Positions 32,089 to 40,791 of a stretch of DNA of 53,743 nucleotides are shown piece after piece. The notes below the pieces were generated by a model that was not told where the DNA came from, did not search any database, and worked only from the letters and a program-made list of their open reading frames with translations. The DNA is taken from assembly GCA_013177805.1 (NCBI GenBank), contig JABLXU010000037.1, positions 1 through 53,743 on the forward strand. Direction: 5' to 3'. How positions within the stretch are numbered: the stretch's first letter is position 1; the number at the start of each line of letters is the position of its first letter. Source of the DNA: Candidatus Omnitrophota bacterium. Lineage in GTDB: Bacteria > Hinthialibacterota > Hinthialibacteria > Hinthialibacterales > Hinthialibacteraceae. The translations under genes and the position numbers were made by a program.

Positions 32089-34608
32089 TCAATTTGCCGG
32101 GGTCGCGGATTTGATTTCCACGGCGGATTCCGGGCTCGAGGCTGAGAAATCGAACTCGTCCCGGGCTTTCTTGGCCCATTCCGAGGAAGGATACCGCTTC
32201 AGCAGTTCGTTAAAGAAATTCCGGGCTTCCGTGTTTTCTCCCACTTTCCGGTGACACCGGATGCTGCGGTACATGGCTTCGGGTGTCAGTTCAGGATGGT
32301 CGTAGATGATTGCCACCCGCAGAAACGATTCCAGGGCGTCAGCCGGCCGGTCCAGGTTTTCCAACAAACGCCCACGGTCCACGTAGAGAGTGGCCTCAAA
32401 GGCGGGATCGGGATTGCCCAGTTTTTGGAGTTCCGCCAAACTCTTTTCGTACCATTCCAGCGCCTTGGGCCGATCGCCGATTCCCTCGCAGCCTTTGGCC
32501 AGAGTCCAGTACACCTCCGGTTTGAAGAGGCTGTCCGGGAAGGATTGGATAAACGCTTCCGCGTTGGCGACAGCCTCGTTCCATTGTTGCAACGCCACCC
32601 GCTGGTTGCCGATGGCGATCAAAGCCCGTTCGCGGATGGCGGGTTGATGAAAGATCTCCAGGGCGCGTTCGGCGATCTTCAAAGCCTCTTCGTAGTCTTT
32701 TTTTTCCTCCGCCTGGAGAATCATCCAAAATAACACTTCGGCGGGCAGTTGATTTCCTTTTTCACTGAACAACACCTGATGGAAGCCCTCATAGGCCGGG
32801 CCGAGATCTTTTTCCGCGTAGTCGCAAAGCGCCTTGCGCAACCGGATATCCTCCAGATTGGGCAACGGGGGATCGTTTGCGATCAGTTGGCCGTAAGCCG
32901 CGGACGCCTCCTTCTTCCGGCCGGTGATTTCGTAAATGTAGGCCTTCCAGTACAGCGCGTCGGTTTTCTTGGCGTCCCCCCGGGAGAGTTTGAGAATCTC
33001 CTCCAGCGATTGCAGGGCCGCGTCGTAGCGCTTTAACTGGTAGTCAGACAACGCCTTCCGGTAAAGCATATCGGCTTTGGCTTCCAGGTCTGGATAGGCC
33101 TCCAGGGCGCGCTGGGCGGCGGCGGCGGCTTTTTCGTAATCCTTGGCGGCGAAGCGGGAATGGGCCGCCCAGACCATGGCGTCCCGGCGGCGGAGGGATT
33201 TGGGGTATTTTTCCTGGAATTGTTCGAACAGATCCCCGGCTTCCTGGTAACGGGCCATGCGGTAATGCAGATCAGCCAACAGATACAGGGCTTCCTCTCC
33301 ATACTCCCCGCCGGGATCCAGTTTCAGGACGAAATTCATTTCCTGAATGGCGGAAGCGAATTCATTCTGCTGCGCGTCAATCTGGCCTAGGAGAAAATGG
33401 ATATTGGCGCCCATGGCGGACGGCAACTCCTGCCGCAGCAAATTCTCGCATTCCGTCCGGGCCGCGTCGAGCCGGCCGGACAGATAATAAGCCCAGGCGA
33501 GTTGGAACCACGCGCGTTCCCGGTATTCTCCCGCGTGGGGGTGGGCGATGACTTCGCGGAAATGGAGAATCGCGTCGTGGTATTGTTTCTGCTGATACGA
33601 ACAAGTCCCCTGCAGAAACAGAATGCCCGCCACCAGTTCCGGCGGAAGGGATTGCCGCTGCAACGATCCGGCGATTTCGAGCACCCGGGCGTAGTTCTTC
33701 TGCTGATATTCGGCCCAGGCGGCTCCATAACGGGCCTTGGCGGCTTCGGGGCTGGCCGGATGATCTTTCACGTAGGCCATGTACGCGTCGGCAGCTTCGG
33801 CATAGCGGTTCAGCTGATACAACACCTGCGCGGACAGCAATTGGGCATCGGCAGCCAGGTTGGAACCTTCCGGGATGGGATACCGGGCCGGTTTTTGGGT
33901 TAACTCGTTCAACAAGGGGAGGGCGTCATTCCCCGCGCCCCGTTTGGCCAACAGATCGGCAAGCAAATAGGTGGAATAAGCGGCGTATTCACTCTGGGGA
34001 TAGGTTGACCGGATTTGCCGGTACCGGGTTTCCGCTTCCCCTGCCTTCCCCAGGTTTTCCAGGCAGCGGGCGGAATAGAACAACGCGGCTTCAAGCAAGG
34101 TAGGATTCTTGCTTTCCTTGATGACCCGCTGCAGCGCAGTGACTCCCGCTTGGTAATCCTCCGCCTTGTAAGCAATTTCCCCCTGGCGCAACAGGGCTTC
34201 GTGAATCCGTTCACTTTGGGGAAACGCGCGGATGAAGTCGGTGAAAGCGCTCCGTGCTTTGAGATAGGTTACCTGGGCTTGGACCGGATTTTCTTTCTGT
34301 TCCTGGACCGCTTGTTGATAGAACGACTCGCCCTGCCGGAACAAAGCGATTTCCCGGAATGGGCTTTTGGGGTATTTAGTCAAAAAATCCCCGTATTGCT
34401 TGGCCGCGTTGGCGTACATCCCCCGCTGATACAAGCCATTGGCGAAATCAAGATCTTTTTGTTCGGCGGAGGGAACTGGGGCCTCGCCCGCCACTCCGTC
34501 CAGTTTGAGAATCACCAATCCGGCCAGGAGACAGAAACCAAATACGAAACGCCAAGGTATGACTGGGCGCCGGACCGGGGGGCCCAAAATCCCGCTTTTC
34601 TCCCCCAT
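32089..34608 (-). CDS. Large exported or membrane-anchored TPR protein
   Basis: 839 residues from the ATG at 34608 (GGGAG 7 bases upstream on the minus strand); the frame is open up to 34713, overlapping exbD, but no ribosome-binding site supports those starts. A hydrophobic segment at ~18-38 (IPWRFVFGFCLLAGLVIL) acts as signal or anchor. From ~45 to the end the protein is almost wholly TPR-like helical pairs, about 18-20 units (for example YQRGMYANAAKQYGDFLTKYP, YYLSGRLDAARTEC, YRMARYQEAGDLFEQFQEKYP). The pattern resembles YbgF/BamD-type TPRs. TPRs mediate protein binding; in this operon it may link the motor to other envelope parts. Confidence 0.88.
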   Translation of the reverse strand: MGEKSGILGPPVRRPVIPWRFVFGFCLLAGLVILKLDGVAGEAPVPSAEQKDLDFANGLYQRGMYANAAKQYGDFLTKYPKSPFREIALFRQGESFYQQAVQEQKENPVQAQVTYLKARSAFTDFIRAFPQSERIHEALLRQGEIAYKAEDYQAGVTALQRVIKESKNPTLLEAALFYSARCLENLGKAGEAETRYRQIRSTYPQSEYAAYSTYLLADLLAKRGAGNDALPLLNELTQKPARYPIPEGSNLAADAQLLSAQVLYQLNRYAEAADAYMAYVKDHPASPEAAKARYGAAWAEYQQKNYARVLEIAGSLQRQSLPPELVAGILFLQGTCSYQQKQYHDAILHFREVIAHPHAGEYRERAWFQLAWAYYLSGRLDAARTECENLLRQELPSAMGANIHFLLGQIDAQQNEFASAIQEMNFVLKLDPGGEYGEEALYLLADLHYRMARYQEAGDLFEQFQEKYPKSLRRRDAMVWAAHSRFAAKDYEKAAAAAQRALEAYPDLEAKADMLYRKALSDYQLKRYDAALQSLEEILKLSRGDAKKTDALYWKAYIYEITGRKKEASAAYGQLIANDPPLPNLEDIRLRKALCDYAEKDLGPAYEGFHQVLFSEKGNQLPAEVLFWMILQAEEKKDYEEALKIAERALEIFHQPAIRERALIAIGNQRVALQQWNEAVANAEAFIQSFPDSLFKPEVYWTLAKGCEGIGDRPKALEWYEKSLAELQKLGNPDPAFEATLYVDRGRLLENLDRPADALESFLRVAIIYDHPELTPEAMYRSIRCHRKVGENTEARNFFNELLKRYPSSEWAKKARDEFDFSASSPESAVEIKSATPAN

Positions 34609-34658
34609 AGTAGCACTCCCGATATCCATCATGGCGTTATCCATTGATTTTGTAACTG

Positions 34659-35090
34659 TTATGGATTCCCCGCCTGCTCCTCCGGGGGCAGGGCGGCAAA
34701 CGAGACGTTCCATACTCCCGACTTGGCGCAGACATCCAAAACGTGGATGGCGCTTTCCAGATTCGCCTGCCGGTCCCCCCGGATAATAACGGATTGGTCG
34801 GGATATTGTTTCGCGATACGGGAGAGCAACAGGTGGAGTTGATCGGAGGTGACCTGCCGTTGGTTCACGACCAACCTTCCGTCGGCATGCAGATTGATGA
34901 CCAATTCCCCTAAACCCCGCTTGGGGGTCACCCCCGACTCGGCGCTGGGCACGGTGATCGACATTTCATTCTCCAGCCGGGCGTACACCGACGTGGTGAT
35001 GAAGAAGATCAACAGCAAAAAAACACAGTCAATCATCGGAGCCATCGGGATAATCGGGTCTTCTTCTTTCATACGGGTTAAAAAATTCAT
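34659..35090 (-). CDS. ExbD/TolR-family proton channel subunit
   Basis: 143 residues from ATG 35090 (AGGGAG upstream); the frame extends to 35135 inside the ExbB-like gene. The single transmembrane helix PMIDCVFLLLIFFITTSVY carries the conserved Asp (MAPMIDCVF) that in ExbD/TolR takes part in proton passage. The periplasmic domain follows (ELVINLHADGRLVVNQRQV, IIRGDRQANLESAIHVLDVC). With the ExbB-like protein it would form a 5:2 motor driven by the proton motive force. It is the only ExbD/TolR homologue in the window. Confidence 0.95.
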   Translation of the reverse strand: MNFLTRMKEEDPIIPMAPMIDCVFLLLIFFITTSVYARLENEMSITVPSAESGVTPKRGLGELVINLHADGRLVVNQRQVTSDQLHLLLSRIAKQYPDQSVIIRGDRQANLESAIHVLDVCAKSGVWNVSFAALPPEEQAGNP

Positions 35091-35118
35091 GGCGGTCGGC
35101 TCCCTTGGGAACCCGGCG

Positions 35119-35964
35119 TCAATCGGCCGGTTCATGCACTGGCGGCTTGCGGCGGCTCCGGCGGCCGGGCGTGACGGCGGATTCTGGCGACGTCATTTGT
35201 TCGGAAATCTCCACGGCCAATTCTTCCATTTGGCCTATGCGCGACTGCAATTTACCCCGGAAATAGAAGAAGAATCCCATGCAGGGAATAGCCAGGATCA
35301 AGCCCGCCGCGGTAGTGATCAGCGCCTGGGCGATGGCGCTGGCCAAGGCCACGGGTTTGACCGCACTGATGTCAAAGGCGATGAAATTGAAGGCGTTGAT
35401 CATTCCCAACACTGTGCCCAACAATCCCAATAACGGGGCCAAGGTGGCGATTTCCGATAAGTAGCGCACCCGCCGCATCATCGATTCGGCTTCCCGGCGG
35501 CCCACCGCTTCCATGGTGGCCGCGACGCTATCGGGATTCTCTGCCGCGCGGGTGGCGGCGGCCAAGATGATCTTGCAGAACATCCCCTTAGACCGCCGGC
35601 AGAGCCGGGCCACGTCTTCGTAACGCCGGTCGCGCATGTAGAGGTGGATCTGCGTCAGGGTATCCTTGGGCATCAACCGCTTTTCCCGCAAGGCGATGGA
35701 GTAATAGATGATCAGGGCCACCGCCAGCACCGACAGGCACCCCAGCACGATCATGACCCATCCGCCCGCGTAGAGCAGATCGTACAATGTCATGCCGCCA
35801 GGTTCGCCGGTCAGCGGTGACATGCCGACCGCCGGAGGCGCCTCCTCCACGGCCTCGCCGGTCTCCTCTTGCGCCATCGGTGTAATAGAAGCGGTTCCTA
35901 ACACCAGGCAGGAAAGGATCCCCGCCGTGATAAGCCAACTTCCGCGTTGTTGACATCGCACCAT
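35119..35964 (-). CDS. ExbB/TolQ/MotA-family proton channel protein with N-terminal signal peptide
   Basis: 281 residues from ATG 35964 (GGAGGG upstream). Residues ~1-30 resemble a signal peptide (SWLITAGILSCLVLGTASI), followed by an acidic periplasmic stretch of ~35 residues (ETGEAVEEAPPAVG), then TM1 (GGWVMIVLGCLSVLAVALIIYY). The cytoplasmic loop (RDRRYEDVARLCRR) and the paired helices LATLAPLLGLLGTVLGMI-like region (IATLAPLLGLLGTVLGMINAF) and ALITTAAGLILAIPCMGFFFY match MotA/TolQ/ExbB. TolQ and ExbB of E. coli lack the extra signal-like N-terminus; extended forms exist in other phyla. It is the first gene of the motor-TPR-VWA operon. Confidence 0.93.
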   Translation of the reverse strand: MVRCQQRGSWLITAGILSCLVLGTASITPMAQEETGEAVEEAPPAVGMSPLTGEPGGMTLYDLLYAGGWVMIVLGCLSVLAVALIIYYSIALREKRLMPKDTLTQIHLYMRDRRYEDVARLCRRSKGMFCKIILAAATRAAENPDSVAATMEAVGRREAESMMRRVRYLSEIATLAPLLGLLGTVLGMINAFNFIAFDISAVKPVALASAIAQALITTAAGLILAIPCMGFFFYFRGKLQSRIGQMEELAVEISEQMTSPESAVTPGRRSRRKPPVHEPAD

Positions 35965-36127
35965 CGATCTGCCCTCCACCCGCGATGACGATCCCTGTTG
36001 ATCCTAGTATAAATCAACGTTGAGAACAACGCTCTGTAACGGTCTTATCCCGACCCTTGGTGATGATAGTTATAATGTAACGAAAGGAATTTCGTCACCA
36101 CTATACCACACCCGCGAGAGAGGTGAG

Positions 36128-36637
36128 ATGCTGGAAAATGTCCGATTTGCCCTGATTATCACCAGCGACCGGGCGGCGGACGGACGGCGGGAAGACGCCA
36201 CCGCTCCCCTGCTGAAGTCCGCGATCGTGCAAGCGCGGGGCATTTGCGCCGAAACGATCGTAATCCCCGATGATCCGGGCCGGTTGCGGGAGCAATTATT
36301 GCGCCTGTCGAATATGACGGAGGCGGATGTGATCCTCACCTCCGGGGGAACAGGCATCGGACCGCGGGACATCACCGTGGACGTGACCCGCGCCCTGATC
36401 GAAAAGGAGCTGCCCGGTTTCGGCGAAGAAATGCGCCGCCGCTCGCTGGAGAAAACTCCCTATGCCATCCTTTCCCGCGCGACGGCGGGCATTCTACGCG
36501 GCAAACTGGTGCTCAATCTGCCCGGCAGCCCCCGGGGCGCGGTAGAATGCCTCGAATGGGTGATGCGGCCCATCGCCCACGCCGTCCGGATCCTGCGGCA
36601 GTTGGACACCGACTGTGCCCCGCCTCCGAAAGCATGA
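36128..36637 (+). CDS. Molybdopterin adenylyltransferase/MoaB-like protein
   Basis: 169 residues from ATG 36128, chosen for the AGAGAGGTGA ribosome-binding site and the family-typical FALIITSDRAADGRREDAT start; the frame extends upstream to 36020 without homology. Motifs: LTSGGTGIGPRDITVD (molybdopterin binding) and LNLPGSPRGAVECLEWV. MogA/MoaB proteins adenylate molybdopterin before metal insertion. No other molybdenum cofactor gene and no molybdoenzyme is in the window. Divergent from the ExbB operon with a 163-bp gap. Confidence 0.9.
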   Translation: MLENVRFALIITSDRAADGRREDATAPLLKSAIVQARGICAETIVIPDDPGRLREQLLRLSNMTEADVILTSGGTGIGPRDITVDVTRALIEKELPGFGEEMRRRSLEKTPYAILSRATAGILRGKLVLNLPGSPRGAVECLEWVMRPIAHAVRILRQLDTDCAPPPKA

Positions 36638-36672
36638 TTTTATGGAATCTGAGTAAGTCCAATAAAATGAAA

Positions 36673-36739
36673 TAGGAAACCCGGTTCGCTGCCCTCTCCG
36701 GACGGTGGAAACGGAGAAATCCATATTGACGGTTTCCTA
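36673..36739. repeat. Nested hairpins between mogA-like gene and dnaB
   Basis: TAGGAAACC (36673-36681) pairs perfectly with GGTTTCCTA (36731-36739). Inside, TCTCCG (36695-36700) pairs with CGGAGA (36712-36717). The arrangement is a two-stem structure of ~67 bases, with no T-run after it. It may be a leader RNA, a mobile palindromic unit, or an attenuator. Confidence 0.5.
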
Positions 36740-36774
36740 GGATGCCGTACAATGCTACCTCACTGAGATGAAAT

Positions 36775-36790
36775 GGACTCCGGTGAGTCC
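36775..36790 (+). repeat. Perfect hairpin upstream of dnaB
   Basis: GGACTC-CGGT-GAGTCC, a 6-bp stem with a 4-base loop, ~60 bases before the dnaB start. CTCAC at 36760-36764 could alternatively pair with GTGAG (36783-36787), so two mutually exclusive structures are possible. Confidence 0.5.
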
Positions 36791-36851
36791 GATGCGGTAA
36801 CCCTGGTTTTCTCTCCTTGAACCAATCCTATTGGCAATCAGTGGAATTCCC

Positions 36852-38252
36852 ATGGCGAAAGTAGACCACCTGAAACCGGCCGACCGGATTTTGCCTCACA
36901 GCCTCGAGGCCGAGAAAAAGGTCTTGGGAGCCATGATCCGGGATATCGACGCAGTCTACCGGGCGCAGGGTATCCTGCAGGCTTCGGCTTTCTATCAACC
37001 CAGCCACCAAATCCTCTACGAAGTGTTGGTGGAACTGGGCAACCGGGGATCAGCCATCGACCTGATGATCCTGGCCGATGCCTTGGAGCGCAAGAACCTC
37101 CTGACCGAGGCCGGCGGGCCGTTTTATTTGGCCGAATTGGTGCAAAGCGTGGCCACGTCGGTCAATGTGGAATACCACGCCGCCATCGTGCGCGACAAAG
37201 CCTTGCGGCGGCAACTGATCCGCCAATGCGCTGAAATCACCCAGGAGGCCTACGAGAGCGGCGAGGACGCGGGGGAGATTCTATCCAACGCGGAAGCCAA
37301 AATTTTCAATATTTCGCAACAACGGCGTGACCGATCATTCGAGCCGTTAGGCAAATTTCTTGAACCGGCGATCGAAAAGGTGCAGATCGCTCATTCCCGC
37401 CAAGGGGCATTGACCGGCCTGTCTTCCGGTTTCAAGGATCTGGATGCCTGGACAGCGGGATTTCAGCATTCCGACTTGATCATCCTGGCCGCCCGGCCTT
37501 CGGTGGGAAAAACCAGTTTGGTGCTGAATTTCGCGGAAAACATTGCTCTCAGCGGCACTCCCGTCGGATTTTTCTCGCTGGAAATGAGCAGCGAGCAGAT
37601 CGCCGAACGCGTGCTGTGCTCGCAGGCGCGAGTCAACCTGAAGCACATGCGTTCAGGTTTTTTCACCAAAAAAGACGCGGCCCTGCTGCTACAGACCGCG
37701 AACCGCATCCACGATATGCCACTGTTCATCGATGACACCCCCAACCTCACTCCGTCCGAGGTCTTCAGCCGTTCGCGCCGGTTGAAATCGCGCTACCCCG
37801 AATTGGGATTGATCATTCTGGATTACCTGCAACTCATGTCCACCGGCAAGCGCACCGAAAACCGGCAGCAGGAAGTCTCCGAAATCTCCCGTTCCCTCAA
37901 GATTCTCGCCCGCAATCTCCATATCCCTATCATTGCCTGTTCGCAGCTCTCGCGGGCCGTGGAAAAACGCGATGACCACACTCCCCGTCTCTCGGATTTG
38001 CGCGAATCGGGCGCCATCGAACAAGACGCGGACCTGGTCATCTTTTTACACCGGGAAGTCCTGAAAGGCGCGTTTGAAGGCGAATCGGAAGAGGAAACCG
38101 AGGCGGGGAAGGAAACCCATTATTCTTACAAATTGATCATCGGCAAGCACCGCAACGGGCCGGTTGGGGAACTGGACATCTATTTCGCCCGGGAATACAC
38201 CCGCTTCTTTGACGCCGCGCCCGATCTGCCGGATGAGGAAGTGCCGTTCTGA
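36852..38252 (+). CDS. dnaB: Replicative DNA helicase DnaB
   Basis: 466 residues from ATG 36852; a TTG at 36831 would add 7 residues. The N-terminal domain (LPHSLEAEKKVLGAMIRD, then LYEVLVELGNRGSAIDLMILADAL) and the RecA-like domain (Walker A ARPSVGKTSL, Walker B LIILDYLQLMS, SQLSRAVEKRDDHTPRLSDLRESGAIEQDADLV) are complete. It unwinds DNA 5'-3' as a hexamer at the fork. The gene is usually near rplI or alr; neither is present here. The C-terminus (PDLPDEEVPF) resembles typical acidic DnaB tails. Confidence 0.97.
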   Translation: MAKVDHLKPADRILPHSLEAEKKVLGAMIRDIDAVYRAQGILQASAFYQPSHQILYEVLVELGNRGSAIDLMILADALERKNLLTEAGGPFYLAELVQSVATSVNVEYHAAIVRDKALRRQLIRQCAEITQEAYESGEDAGEILSNAEAKIFNISQQRRDRSFEPLGKFLEPAIEKVQIAHSRQGALTGLSSGFKDLDAWTAGFQHSDLIILAARPSVGKTSLVLNFAENIALSGTPVGFFSLEMSSEQIAERVLCSQARVNLKHMRSGFFTKKDAALLLQTANRIHDMPLFIDDTPNLTPSEVFSRSRRLKSRYPELGLIILDYLQLMSTGKRTENRQQEVSEISRSLKILARNLHIPIIACSQLSRAVEKRDDHTPRLSDLRESGAIEQDADLVIFLHREVLKGAFEGESEEETEAGKETHYSYKLIIGKHRNGPVGELDIYFAREYTRFFDAAPDLPDEEVPF

Positions 38253-38280
38253 CCATTCCGCTCACGCCCCTGCCGGTTTC

Positions 38281-38838
38281 TCACACGATGAGCTTCCGCA
38301 CCGCCTTGAAATCGTCCGTTCCCGCTTCCACCAGCAACTCGAACAGCACGCTTTCCAGATTGGTAAGCACCGCGCCGGCTTTTTCCATCCGCGCGAGGGC
38401 ATTGTCCCGGTTCACGTCCGCGCGGGAGCAGGTAGCCCCCACCGGCACATGGACTTGATATCCGTTGGCAAGCAAATCCAGCACGGTTTGTAATACACAA
38501 ACGTGGGTTTCGATCCCTGTAACGACCACTTGGCGGCGCAGGAGGTTTTTCAACCGGGCGCCGAAATCCTCGAGTCCGCAACAACTGAAGGTCATTTTGG
38601 AAAAGATCGGGGCGGGTTCCAACTCCTCCGCCACGGAGGGAACAGTCGGCCCCAATCCTTGGGGATATTGCTCCGTGGCTAGAATGGGGATGTTCAACTG
38701 CTTCATGCCTTGAATCAGCCGCGTGATTTCGTCGGTGACACTCTCTTTCCGGGGCATGACATCCACCAGCCGCTGCTGAAAATCGATCACCACCAACAAC
38801 GAATCTTCGCGGCGCAGAATGGTTTCGTGCCGGTTCAT
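38281..38838 (-). CDS. Isochorismatase-family cysteine hydrolase
   Basis: 185 residues from ATG 38838 with AGGAGG upstream on the minus strand; the frame is open further but without homology. The catalytic triad of the family is present as D19 (VIDFQQ), K81 (SKMTF) and C114 (THVCV), with the non-proline cis-peptide region GIETHV. The family includes nicotinamidases, ureidoacrylate hydrolases and YcaC-like proteins; the short form with MTFSCCGLEDF and GIETHVCVLQT resembles the YcaC/ISOC1-like group. Substrate unknown. The upstream glycosyltransferase gene is on the same strand, 185 bases away. Confidence 0.88.
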   Translation of the reverse strand: MNRHETILRREDSLLVVIDFQQRLVDVMPRKESVTDEITRLIQGMKQLNIPILATEQYPQGLGPTVPSVAEELEPAPIFSKMTFSCCGLEDFGARLKNLLRRQVVVTGIETHVCVLQTVLDLLANGYQVHVPVGATCSRADVNRDNALARMEKAGAVLTNLESVLFELLVEAGTDDFKAVRKLIV

Positions 38839-39023
38839 GGATTTATCGCCTCCTGACGGATATCCACCAGCGCGGAGCCGGTTGGATTCTGGACATTCGG
38901 TCCTGCCGAATGATTTCTGGGATACCGGAGAATCCGAATCTCTCCCATTGAACCAAAGAGTGTATGTCTTCACATGCCTTCCTGTTTGATTCGGCCCCTT
39001 TTTGTTCAGACCTTGACAGTCGT

Positions 39024-40229
39024 TCATTGATTCATTTCTTGCATCCTCCTTTTCTGGTAAAACTCCAGCAATGAATCCGTTAGGGTGGAATACGCCAACT
39101 CGGTTTCGGCCACGCGCCGCGCCTGGCGGCCGCAGGTTTCAGCCAAGAGGGGATCATTCAATAATCGCAGGCAAGCCTGGGCAAGCGGCTCCGCGGTTTC
39201 TCCCCCCACCAACCCGGCCCGATAACGCCGGACATACTCAGCGGCCTCTCCCACATCCGAAACCGCCACCGGCCGTCCCGAGGCGAAATAATCACATAAC
39301 TTGTTGGGCAGCCGCGCGCGGTTGGCCAGATTGTTTTGCATCGGCAAGAGATGGACATCGCAACTCGCCAAATAAGCGGGCACTTCGGAGAATGAAACCA
39401 CGCCGGGGAGAAAAACATCCTCCCCGATAGCGAAGTTTTTCCGGAATATATCTTTGGCCTGCTCTTCCACCCCGCCCCCGATGACCAGTAGAAACACTCC
39501 GGGATGCTCCCTCCGTACCCGCTGGAACGTTTCCGCCAGCATCTGCAGGTCCCAGAACGAATAGCCCACGAAACCCAGACCGGGACAGTCCAGGGGCAAG
39601 CCTAACCGCCGGCGGCACTCCTCCTTGTCCAGAATGGGGAACTTCTCCACCGCCACACCGGACGGCAACCGGAGCAGACGCTCTTCCGGAATGCCCACCC
39701 CACGCGCCCGTTCGTAAAGAACCGAACTGATAACCGTTACCCCGTCCGCCCTCCGTTTGCTGCCTTCCTCGATCCGCTGCTCGATCCGGTCCACGGCCGG
39801 CCACGCGCGCCGTCCGGTGGTGATGCCCCCGGCCGTCCACCAGTCGCACCAATCGCTGACGAACAACGGAACAGAACGGCGTCCGATCACGCGCCGGCGG
39901 AACCGTATCCATAACCAGGGGAAAAGCACGTTGGGGCGGTGATCGAAGGCGTGGATGATGTCCCATCGGCAGCGGGACGCCCGGACGAGCCGCGCCAGGT
40001 TATCGAGCGGCGCGTAGCCTCCATCATGGCCTCCCAGCCTCCCCCAGCGGGGCGTTTGCCAGATCCGCACGCCGTCCTCCACCATCCGGATGCCATACCC
40101 ATGGCGATCGCTCGCTGTGGTCCAGAGATCGACTTCATGACCGCGTTTCACCAACTCGCGGGCGAATCCGAGGCAACGGAAGAAGGTCCCCCGCCAGATC
40201 AGGTTATGGTTCAGAAATAAGATTCTCAT
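39024..40229 (-). CDS. Glycosyltransferase family 4 protein
   Basis: 401 residues. The N-terminal half (MRILFLNHNLIWRGTFFRCLGFARELVKRGHEV) is the typical GT4 acceptor-side fold; the C-terminal half has GSKRRADGVTVISSV, LRLPSGVAVEKF and the donor-binding region LLPMQNNLANRARLPNKLCDYFASGRPVAVSDVGEAAEYV. GT-B retaining enzymes of this family use nucleotide sugars to build LPS, exopolysaccharide or glycolipids. The start at 40229 is set by the MRILFLNHN motif. No cell-surface polysaccharide cluster surrounds it; only the DegT-type aminotransferase gene ~10 kb away might belong to the same route. Confidence 0.88.
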   Translation of the reverse strand: MRILFLNHNLIWRGTFFRCLGFARELVKRGHEVDLWTTASDRHGYGIRMVEDGVRIWQTPRWGRLGGHDGGYAPLDNLARLVRASRCRWDIIHAFDHRPNVLFPWLWIRFRRRVIGRRSVPLFVSDWCDWWTAGGITTGRRAWPAVDRIEQRIEEGSKRRADGVTVISSVLYERARGVGIPEERLLRLPSGVAVEKFPILDKEECRRRLGLPLDCPGLGFVGYSFWDLQMLAETFQRVRREHPGVFLLVIGGGVEEQAKDIFRKNFAIGEDVFLPGVVSFSEVPAYLASCDVHLLPMQNNLANRARLPNKLCDYFASGRPVAVSDVGEAAEYVRRYRAGLVGGETAEPLAQACLRLLNDPLLAETCGRQARRVAETELAYSTLTDSLLEFYQKRRMQEMNQ

Positions 40230-40791
40230 GGATGCATGGGCCGGCATTGCTCCGGTGAGACGGGTTTCATCTCACAGTCCCACATTCCACGGAAGCCGGC
40301 CAGACCATATGGAACGACCGGCTCCGTGGCCGTACACTTTCCGCATCCATACGCGGAAGCGGCGGACGATCACGGATTAACCCCAGCGGAGTCAGAACCG
40401 CATACAAAAGGAGCCGGTCCTGAAGAAGCATAGCACAACAGCCATCTGCCCGGAATTCACTCAGGCGGGCGTCGACGCGTACAGGAAAGAGCATGGGGTC
40501 TGCATTTTGTATCCGGGGGATCCTCAAGGCCGCCGGATGCGGATTCCCCTTGCCACGGCAGACCGAGAAGGCGGGGGCGCAGTGCGTGGTACTCGCGCCC
40601 GCGTGGTGTAGAAACGGCGGCAGGGGCAACCGGCCACGAAAACGATACCCTACCTTTTCTCCCCCGTGGGTGCAGGCCAGGGCGGGAAATGCCTTGAGGG
40701 TGCGCAAGTTATATCCTTTTTTCGGGATTGAGTAAATAATTACGGTATACCTTGGAGTAGTCCTAGTGAACAGTTCGAAAGGATAACCTCA
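40230..40791. other. Long intergenic region between divergent genes
   Basis: This 562-bp gap carries frames on both strands (for example 40267-40707 minus), but these are Cys/Pro/Arg-rich, lack ribosome-binding sites and look like GC-driven chance frames. It presumably contains the promoters of the glycosyltransferase and hydrolase genes. The last ~60 bases are AT-rich; AAAGGA (40778-40783) is the hydrolase ribosome-binding site. Confidence 0.45.

Noticed and set aside
36760..36800. Possible hammerhead-like motif (CTGAGATGAAA next to a hairpin)
   Set aside because: The conserved CTGATGA core and the following GAAA are not present in the right order; only a hairpin remains.
36638..36851. Possible cobalamin or molybdenum-cofactor riboswitch before dnaB
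   Set aside because: The segment GGTGAGTCCGATGCGG faintly recalls a cobalamin box, but the other conserved blocks are missing, and dnaB is not a target of either class.
40267..40707. 146-codon minus-strand frame in the 40.2-40.8 kb gap
   Set aside because: Rich in Cys, Pro and Arg, without ribosome-binding site or domain resemblance; likely a chance GC frame.
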